From Burkholderia sp. WSM2230 (GTDB lineage: Bacteria > Pseudomonadota > Gammaproteobacteria > Burkholderiales > Burkholderiaceae): 64,000 bases of DNA. Location of the stretch: the NCBI RefSeq assembly GCF_000472445.1, contig NZ_AXAJ01000007.1, positions 268,027-332,026 on the forward strand. Direction: 5' to 3'. The notes beneath the pieces are model-generated. The model searched no databases, was not told the origin of the DNA, and saw nothing but the letters and a program-made list of their open reading frames with translations. Positions 58,499-64,000 of the stretch are shown here, in pieces (within the stretch, counting starts at the first letter, position 1; each line of letters starts with the position of its first letter). Position numbers and translations under genes: made by a program.

Positions 58499-59587
58499 AT
58501 GACAAAGACAAATTCCCCTCAGACCACGGGGCTCGCACGCAAACTGTTGCCGGCGCTCGTTGCCGCTGCGGTCTTTGGCGGCGCGGCCATGCAGGCTCAT
58601 GCGGCCGATGCTGTGGTGCTGTACACCGCCGACGGCCTGGAAAATCTCTACAAGGACGTGCTGCCAGCCTTCGAAAAGAAAGAAGGCGTCAAGGTGAACA
58701 TCGTGACGGCGGGCAGCGGTGAAGTGGTGAACCGCGCCACTATCGAGAAAGATCAGCCCAAGGCCGACGTCATCGTGACCCTGCCGCCGTTCATCCAGCA
58801 AGCGGACCAGAACGGTCTGCTGCAGGCGTATCAAAGCGCAAACTACAAGAACGTGCCGGCGATCGCCAAGGCCCCCGACGGCGCGTGGGCGACCTTCGTG
58901 AACAACTACTTCTCGTTCGCGATCAACCCCGAAGTCACGAAGAGCCAGCCGAAGACCTTCGCCGATCTGCTGCATCCGGACTATAGCGGCAAGATCGCCT
59001 ACTCGAATCCGGCGACGGCGGGCGACGGCATGGCCGTGATCATTCTGACGTCGTCGCTGATGGGCGAGGACAAGGCGTTCGACTATCTGAAGAAGCTCGA
59101 GCAAAGCGCGAAGTTCCACACCAAGGGCACGGGTTACCTCGACGTTCTGCTCTCGCGCAACGAAATCGCGTTCGCAAACGGCGACCTGCAGATGGATCTC
59201 GACGACGCCGCCAACGGCGGTCTGTCGCTCAAGCCGGTATTCCTCGCTGCGGCATCAGGCGGCCAGCCGACCACGTTCCAGTTGCCATACGCGATTGGTC
59301 TCATCAAGAACGGTCCGAATCAGGCGCAAGGCAAGAAACTGGTCGACTATCTGATGTCGACCGACGTGCAGTCCAGGGTGCCCGACATCTTCGGCATTCC
59401 CGGCCGCAGCGACGTGCCGCTCGCGGGCAAGAACGGCGAAACGGTCAAGCAGGCGATTGCGGGCGTGAAGCTGATACCGGTCGACTGGAATCAGGTCATG
59501 GCTAAGAAAGCCAATTGGACCGCGCGGTGGAAGAACGAAGTGATCGGTTCGTCGGGCAAGCAGACGGAAGTCGTCAAGCCGAAGTAA
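58499..59587 (+). CDS. phnS: 2-Aminoethylphosphonate ABC transporter, binding protein
   Basis: A 362-residue periplasmic solute-binding protein. The ATG at 58499 follows CGGAG. A signal peptide ends at MQAHAAD. The mature chain is a two-lobed iron/AEP-type binding protein: VVLYTADGLENLYKDVLPAF at the start, NIVTAGSGEVVNRA, KADVIVTLPPFIQQAD, and YSNPATAGDGMAVIILTSSL. This pattern fits the PhnS family that binds 2-aminoethylphosphonate and delivers it to the permeases encoded next. The expression level is probably high, as codons are well adapted. Confidence 0.88.
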   Translation: MTKTNSPQTTGLARKLLPALVAAAVFGGAAMQAHAADAVVLYTADGLENLYKDVLPAFEKKEGVKVNIVTAGSGEVVNRATIEKDQPKADVIVTLPPFIQQADQNGLLQAYQSANYKNVPAIAKAPDGAWATFVNNYFSFAINPEVTKSQPKTFADLLHPDYSGKIAYSNPATAGDGMAVIILTSSLMGEDKAFDYLKKLEQSAKFHTKGTGYLDVLLSRNEIAFANGDLQMDLDDAANGGLSLKPVFLAAASGGQPTTFQLPYAIGLIKNGPNQAQGKKLVDYLMSTDVQSRVPDIFGIPGRSDVPLAGKNGETVKQAIAGVKLIPVDWNQVMAKKANWTARWKNEVIGSSGKQTEVVKPK

Positions 59588-59712
59588 GCCGCTCTTTGCT
59601 GACCGGTCGACTGTCGGGTCGACCGGTCAGTCGAGATACGCAGCGTCGTCGCGATCTCTCTTGAATCGCCACTTGGTTGCACAAGCATCAATCTTGTTGG
59701 AGGATCAATCCG

Positions 59713-60813
59713 GTGAATCCGGCCAGTCTTGCTGATCCCGGCCCGCTCGGCGTCTCGCCGCAAGCGCTCGACGCCACCCGTTCCGATGTGCCCGGCGGCG
59801 TGCAGATCGACCATCTGACAGTGCGCTTCGGCTCGCGTACCGTACTCGACGATCTGTCGTTGACGATCCGGCGCGGGGAACTGCTCACCGTGCTCGGTCG
59901 CAGCGGCTGCGGCAAGACCACGCTGCTGCGGTTCATTGCCGGTTTCATCGAGGCGGACGAATTGTCCGGCACGCTGACCGTCGCGGGGCACGATCTCACG
60001 CATGTGCCGCCGCATAAGCGCAACCTCGGCCTGCTGTTTCAGAGCTATGCGCTGTTTCCGCATCTGTCGGTGTTCGAGAACGTCGCGTTCGGCCTGCGTG
60101 CGCGACGCATTTCGTCGAAAGAGATCGCGCGGCGCGTCGCGGACGCGCTCAAGCTCGTGCAGCTCGGCGACGCCGGACACGTGATGCCCGCGCAGCTTTC
60201 CGGCGGCATGCAGCAGCGCGTCGCCCTGGCGCGCGCGCTCGTAATCGAGCCTGACGTGTTGCTGCTCGACGAGCCGCTTTCCGCGCTCGACGCCAACCTC
60301 CGCGCGTCGGTGCGTTCGGAATTGAAGGCGCTGCACGAACGCCTGCCGAACCTGACAATCGTCTGCGTGACGCACGATCAGGACGACGCGCTGGTGTTGT
60401 CGGACCGCACACTGTTGATGCGCGACGGCCGCATCGCGCAACTCGGTACGCCACAACAGTTGTACGACGCTCCCGACGACGCGTTTGTCGCGCGCTATCT
60501 CGGCGCGGCAAACCTGCTGCCGCCGCACGTCGCCTTCAGCATGGACGACGTCCGCTACAGCGATCGCGATCGTGTCGCGTGCCTGCGGCCCGAAGCGCTG
60601 CGCATCGTGCCGCTCGGGGAGGGGCAGTTGCATGGCGCGATTGCGTCGGTGGAATGGTATGGCGCCGTCCTGTCGGTGTCCGTCGTGCTCGACGCAATGC
60701 GGGGCGAACCGGTGCTCGTCACCACGCAGCGCGGCCACGGCATGATGCCCGAGAAAGGCGCGCGTATTTCCCTGCGTTACGAGGCAGACGATGTCGTCCT
60801 TATCAAGCCCTGA
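59713..60813 (+). CDS. phnT: 2-Aminoethylphosphonate ABC transporter, ATPase
   Basis: A 366-residue ABC ATPase. The GTG at 59713 is preferred because GGAGG lies nine bases upstream. Walker A GRSGCGKTT, Q-loop LLFQSYALFPHLSV, signature LSGGMQQRVALARAL, Walker B VLLLDEPLSALD and switch His in CVTHDQDDAL are all intact. A C-terminal TOBE-like domain (residues ~280-360) is typical of this CUT/AEP subgroup. It energises the two permeases and overlaps the next start by 23 bases. Confidence 0.92.
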   Translation: MNPASLADPGPLGVSPQALDATRSDVPGGVQIDHLTVRFGSRTVLDDLSLTIRRGELLTVLGRSGCGKTTLLRFIAGFIEADELSGTLTVAGHDLTHVPPHKRNLGLLFQSYALFPHLSVFENVAFGLRARRISSKEIARRVADALKLVQLGDAGHVMPAQLSGGMQQRVALARALVIEPDVLLLDEPLSALDANLRASVRSELKALHERLPNLTIVCVTHDQDDALVLSDRTLLMRDGRIAQLGTPQQLYDAPDDAFVARYLGAANLLPPHVAFSMDDVRYSDRDRVACLRPEALRIVPLGEGQLHGAIASVEWYGAVLSVSVVLDAMRGEPVLVTTQRGHGMMPEKGARISLRYEADDVVLIKP

Positions 60814-61735
60814 GGCGTCGACTTCTCTTCCCGGATTGGCCGCCGCAGACGCTCCCCGCAACGCGAGCGTCGCGTCGCACCGGGCCGCGGCGAAGCGCCG
60901 CCGGCGCACGGCACAATGGCATCTGCTGTTCATCGCGCTGTTCGTGCTCGGGCCGCTCGTGATTTATCCGCTGGTGCGGCTCGTGGCACTCAGTTTGAGC
61001 GGGCCGCATGGCATTGGTCTGCAGGCGTATGCGGCATTCTTCGGCAATCCGGAGACGCGCGGCGTGATTGGCACGACGCTGTGGATTCTGTTCGCGAGCG
61101 CGGGACTTGCGTCGCTGCTCGGCGTGGCGCTTGCGTCGCTATTGTTCTTCAAGCCGTTTCCCGGCGCGCGCATCGTCACACGCTTTCTCGAACTGTTCGT
61201 CGCGTTCCCATCGTTTCTGGTCGCCTTTACGTTGATCTTTCTGTACGGCTCGCAAGGCTCGGTCAGCATCGCGTTGCAGCGGCTTTTTCATCTTCAGGCG
61301 CCGCTCGATTTTCTGTTCGGCGTGGGCGGCGTCATTCTCGCGGAAGTGGTGTTCTATGCGCCGTTCGTCGTGCGGCCAACGTTGGCGTCGTTCGCCACGC
61401 TCGACATGCGCCTCATCGAAGCCGCCCGCAGTCTCGGTGCAAGCAGCTGGATGGTCGCGTTCAAAGTGATCCTGCCGCTCGCGTGGCCAGGCATCGCGGC
61501 GGGGACGATTCTGTGCTTTCTGCTCACGCTCAACGAATTCGGCATTCTGCTCGTGCTCGGCAGCGCGCATCTGATCACACTGCCGGTCGCAATTTATAGC
61601 TCGGCCACCGTCGATCTCGACCTGCCGGCGGCCGCCGCCGGCGCGGTGGTCATGCTGTCCATGTCTTTGTCGCTGTACGCGTTGTATCGCCAGGTTAATC
61701 GTCGCAAGGTCAAAGGAGTGGGCCATGGCCGATGA
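60791..61735 (+). CDS. phnU: 2-Aminoethylphosphonate ABC transporter, permease 1
   Basis: A 314-residue inner-membrane permease with six helices after a polar, basic N-terminus. The EAA loop that contacts the ATPase reads EAARSLGASSWMVAFKVILP followed by LAWPGIAAG. The PhnU type is suggested by gene order binding protein-ATPase-permease-permease. It overlaps phnT by 23 bases and the next permease by 11, so translation is coupled. The C-terminal basic end (RRKVKGVGHGR) is cytoplasmic. Confidence 0.9.
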   Translation: MSSLSSPEASTSLPGLAAADAPRNASVASHRAAAKRRRRTAQWHLLFIALFVLGPLVIYPLVRLVALSLSGPHGIGLQAYAAFFGNPETRGVIGTTLWILFASAGLASLLGVALASLLFFKPFPGARIVTRFLELFVAFPSFLVAFTLIFLYGSQGSVSIALQRLFHLQAPLDFLFGVGGVILAEVVFYAPFVVRPTLASFATLDMRLIEAARSLGASSWMVAFKVILPLAWPGIAAGTILCFLLTLNEFGILLVLGSAHLITLPVAIYSSATVDLDLPAAAAGAVVMLSMSLSLYALYRQVNRRKVKGVGHGR

Positions 61736-62588
61736 ACTCGACCCGGCGGTGCTGCCGGTCATGCATATGAAGGCGCGGCCGGTACGCCCGAGTTTCGTCG
61801 CGCGGCTGCTTAGTGGACTGTTTCTCGGCTTTGCCGCGCTGTTGTGTTTCTGGCTGTTCGTGTTGCCGGTGATCGTGGTCGCGCTCTCGAGTGTCGCCGC
61901 TCATTGGTCGGGCACCATACTGCCCGACGGCTTCAGCACGCGCTGGTTCGAGCGGCTCTCTTCGAGCGACTTCGACGCGCTGACGACGAGCCTCGAAATC
62001 GGCATGGGCGTCGCGGTGCTCGGCACCGTGCTCGGGCTGTGGCTCGCGCTTGCACTGGAAGGACGAGACCGGCGCGGCCTCGGCGCTTTCGTCGACACCA
62101 TCGCGATGATGCCCAACGGCGTGCCGAGCGTGGTGCTCGGGCTCGCGGTGCTGATTGCGTATCACAAGCGGCCGGTGGATCTGTCGAGCTCCGCGGCGAT
62201 CGTCGTGTTCGTGCAGCTCGCGCTCGTGCTGCCGTTCTGCTACCGCTGTGCGGCCGCCGCGTTGCGCCCCGAGCTGACGGTGTTGCGCGAAGCGGCTGCG
62301 AGCCTTGGCGCGCCTCCGTCGATGGTATTGCGCCGGGTCGTGCTGCCGCAGCTCGTGCCCGCTATCCGCGCCAGTCTTGCGCTGGGTTTCGCGTTGTCGC
62401 TCGGCGAACTGGGCGCGACGCTCACTGTTTATCCGCCCGGTTTTGCGACGGTGCCGATTGTCGTCGTTGGTCAGGTGGAGCGCGGTTACTACCTGCCTGC
62501 GTCCGCGCTGTCGCTGATTCTGCTGCTGGTGTCGCTGGCGGCGCTGCTGCTGATCGCGGCGCGCGTGCCGCGGCGTCGGAGCGATTGA
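61725..62588 (+). CDS. phnV: 2-Aminoethylphosphonate ABC transporter, permease 2
   Basis: A 287-residue permease, partner of the preceding one. Six helices are predicted, with the EAA motif REAAASLGAPPSMVLRRVVL followed by PQLVPAIRA. The stretch GELGATLTVYPPGFATVPIV near the end is typical of the phosphonate/sulfate/iron type. It starts 11 bases before the upstream stop. Together they form the channel for AEP uptake. Confidence 0.9.
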   Translation: MADELDPAVLPVMHMKARPVRPSFVARLLSGLFLGFAALLCFWLFVLPVIVVALSSVAAHWSGTILPDGFSTRWFERLSSSDFDALTTSLEIGMGVAVLGTVLGLWLALALEGRDRRGLGAFVDTIAMMPNGVPSVVLGLAVLIAYHKRPVDLSSSAAIVVFVQLALVLPFCYRCAAAALRPELTVLREAAASLGAPPSMVLRRVVLPQLVPAIRASLALGFALSLGELGATLTVYPPGFATVPIVVVGQVERGYYLPASALSLILLLVSLAALLLIAARVPRRRSD

Positions 62589-62848
62589 GCGTGCAGTTGC
62601 GGTTTCGCTGCTTGCGTTTGTCGGCGATGAGCGGCTTCTGGCCAACGTGTTTTTGGATGCTGCGGGATTGTATGAACGGCCAACGGCCGTGAACAGAGGC
62701 CGTCGGTGGATCCTTGGGGACAACGTCTGCGATGCCGCCTTCGATATGCGGCATTTGCGTGACTTACTACTTATGGGTCCGGGATGCGAACGGCGTCATG
62801 AACGTGTTACCAACCTGAAGACGTTTTCATTACCGTGGGGGTAAAAGT

Positions 62849-63409
62849 GTGGCATTGACTGTGAGCGACATTCGATCCCTGTTCGAGCAATACGGCGACA
62901 TCGCTTATAGCGGCGAACCGGTCACGCAACTTCAGCATGCATTGCAGACCGGCGCGCTGGCGGAGGAAGCCGGCGCGGATGACGAACTGGTCGTCGCCGC
63001 TTTTTTGCATGACCTTGGTCATCTGCTCAATCTGCAAGGCGAGACGCCGACGCAGCGGGGCGTCGACGATTTGCACCAGTACTTCGCGTTGCCGTTTCTG
63101 CGGACGGTGCTGGCGGACGCAATACTCGAGCCGATCCGCCTGCATGTGGACGCCAAACGCTGCCTTTGCGCCATCGACGACACATATATCGGCCAGCTTT
63201 CCGCCGATTCGCTGCGGAGTCTGGCGCTGCAAGGCGGGATATTTAGCCGCGAGGAAGCAGATGCGTTTTTGCAGAAAGACTACGCGCAGGACGCGCTGCG
63301 TCTGCGCAAATGGGACGACCTCGCAAAAGAGCCAGATCGCGCGACGCCGGATCTTGCTCACTACCTTGGCGTGGTCGAGCGCGTGATGAGTAAGAGCTCG
63401 ATTGCCTGA
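62849..63409 (+). CDS. phnZ: PhnZ-like HD-domain phosphonate oxygenase
   Basis: A 186-residue HD-domain protein (GTG start after GGGGG) of the phosphonate-operon HD group. The sequence YSGEPVTQLQHALQTGALAE holds Tyr20, Glu23 and His30, matching the Tyr/Glu/His cap of PhnZ. Metal ligands His54-Asp55 (FLHDLGH), His76 and His99 follow. PhnZ is a di-iron oxygenase that splits 2-amino-1-hydroxyethylphosphonate to glycine and phosphate. The PhnY hydroxylase that makes its substrate is not encoded in the window, though the AEP transporter is next door. Confidence 0.85.
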   Translation: MALTVSDIRSLFEQYGDIAYSGEPVTQLQHALQTGALAEEAGADDELVVAAFLHDLGHLLNLQGETPTQRGVDDLHQYFALPFLRTVLADAILEPIRLHVDAKRCLCAIDDTYIGQLSADSLRSLALQGGIFSREEADAFLQKDYAQDALRLRKWDDLAKEPDRATPDLAHYLGVVERVMSKSSIA

Positions 63410-63489
63410 TTGCAAACGACGTAGTTCACGTCGCTTCGGCCAATCTGCTCACACCATTTCTTGCACGATTTGCGCTTGTCAAATAACGC

Positions 63490-63518
63490 TTGCAAGGCGT
63501 CGCCCGTCTCGCTAGAAT
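63490..63518 (+). promoter_or_regulatory. rRNA operon promoter P1
   Basis: TTGCAA (63490-63495) and TAGAAT (63513-63518) with a 17-bp spacer lie ~420 bp before the 16S gene, followed by a C/T-rich start region (CTCGCTCTTTCG). Position and quality fit a first rRNA promoter. Confidence 0.7.
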
Positions 63519-63621
63519 CTCGCTCTTTCGTGCTCCGGACGCCGGGGCACGGGAAGCGGGAAAGCCAGCAGTGGCAAGGCTTCCGGCGGTGGCGGCAGGT
63601 TCAGGCAGTAGCAAAAACCTG

Positions 63622-63650
63622 TTGACGGCGCAGCGGAAGTTCTGCATAAT
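63622..63650 (+). promoter_or_regulatory. rRNA operon promoter P2
   Basis: TTGACG (63622-63627) and CATAAT (63645-63650) with a 17-bp spacer lie ~290 bp before 16S. Tandem promoters are usual for rRNA operons. Confidence 0.65.
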
Positions 63651-63938
63651 TCCGCTTCTCTGCTGCTGATGCAGCGACGCAGAACGAAGCAGTGCCGGGT
63701 AGTTGGAACAGGCGCTTGCGGAGGATGCGAACCGATCTTTAAAAACTAACAGCCGATAAGTGTGGGCGCTTGATGCGCGACGCGAGCCGGGTTCTTCGGA
63801 GCCGGGCGTTAAAGCGAAAGTATCAAGTCTCACACAGTAATGAAAGGAAGGTTTTTCTGTCGGAAGATAGAGAGATCATTCGTCAGTACGTTGAGTGAGC
63901 GACCGGTCTCGGAAGAGACCGAAAACAGTAACAGGTTT
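63651..63938 (+). other. 16S rRNA leader
   Basis: Transcribed leader of the rRNA operon. GATCTTTAAAAACTAACAGC (63734-63753) resembles the boxA-like antitermination region of Burkholderia rRNA leaders. CGGTCTC-GGAA-GAGACCG (63904-63921) is a 7-bp hairpin with a GNRA loop just before 16S, probably part of the processing stem. Confidence 0.6.
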
Positions 63939-64000
63939 GAACTGAAGAGTTTGATCCTGGCTCAGATTGAACGCTGGCGGCATGCCTTACACATGCAAGT
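63939..64000 (+). rRNA. rrs: 16S ribosomal RNA, 5' end (partial)
   Basis: GAACTGAAGAG opens the mature 5' end and AGAGTTTGATCCTGGCTCAG (63946-63965) is the universal bacterial site, followed by ATTGAACGCTGGCGGCATGC as in betaproteobacteria. The gene runs off the window. The exact 5' base is set by analogy. Confidence 0.97.

Overview
The window looks like a chromosome segment of a Burkholderiaceae bacterium, most likely Paraburkholderia or a close relative. It is GC-rich throughout. It ends in the first ~60 bases of a 16S rRNA gene carrying the bacterial AGAGTTTGATCCTGGCTCAG site. It also has a Burkholderia-type gene set: a rhamnolipid operon, Gram-negative porin, DUF3300/DUF2950 pair, split PqiA genes and 2-aminoethylphosphonate uptake.

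Layout. 1-13 kb is mostly housekeeping and envelope: pqiA-pqiA-pqiB (minus), DUF2950 and DUF3300 proteins, glycine-zipper proteins, a SphA-type outer-membrane protein, a DedA-PAP2-LssY fusion, OsmC, an Lrp regulator divergent from a LysE exporter, DUF1289, YnfA and DUF1993. 13-16.4 kb holds a sedolisin (S53) next to an S10 carboxypeptidase. 16.5-24 kb holds small secreted proteins, an RRM protein, nadE, an L,D-transpeptidase with two internal minisatellites, a degenerate UbiB-like protein, repeat-filled convergent gaps and a graveyard of decayed genes (acetate permease, isoquinoline oxidoreductase). 24-28 kb holds a hybrid histidine kinase, an HtrA protease and more gene remnants. 28-34.5 kb holds a GntR/gamma-glutamyltransferase/MFS cluster, a lipoprotein and a phosphodiester glycosidase.

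34.5-41.5 kb is a catabolic cluster: RidA and IclR on the minus strand, divergent from a Rieske oxygenase, SDR dehydrogenase, flavin/2Fe-2S reductase, MFS importer and porin. Together they could import, dihydroxylate and rearomatise an aromatic acid whose identity the sequence does not give. 41.6-49.8 kb is a complete rhamnolipid operon on the minus strand: rhlA, an ICMT-like methyltransferase, rhlB, an EmrB-type exporter, rhlC, a NodT-type outer-membrane factor and an EmrA-type adaptor. The membrane methyltransferase between rhlA and rhlB is the most interesting feature of the window.

50.1-56.5 kb is a copper-handling island: a Csp-type four-helix protein, a permease, a decayed CopZ-like gene behind a MerR/CueR-type promoter, a His-rich secreted protein, a TolC/CusC-like protein, a multicopper oxidase and a CusF-like protein. 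It is flanked by remnants of a PLP enzyme and a phage-type integrase. 57.5-63.4 kb is a phosphonate locus: a DeoR regulator, the AEP ABC transporter (phnSTUV-like) and a PhnZ-like HD oxygenase. 63.4-64 kb carries two good rRNA promoters, the rRNA leader and the start of 16S rRNA. No tRNA gene, CRISPR array or intact insertion sequence was recognised.
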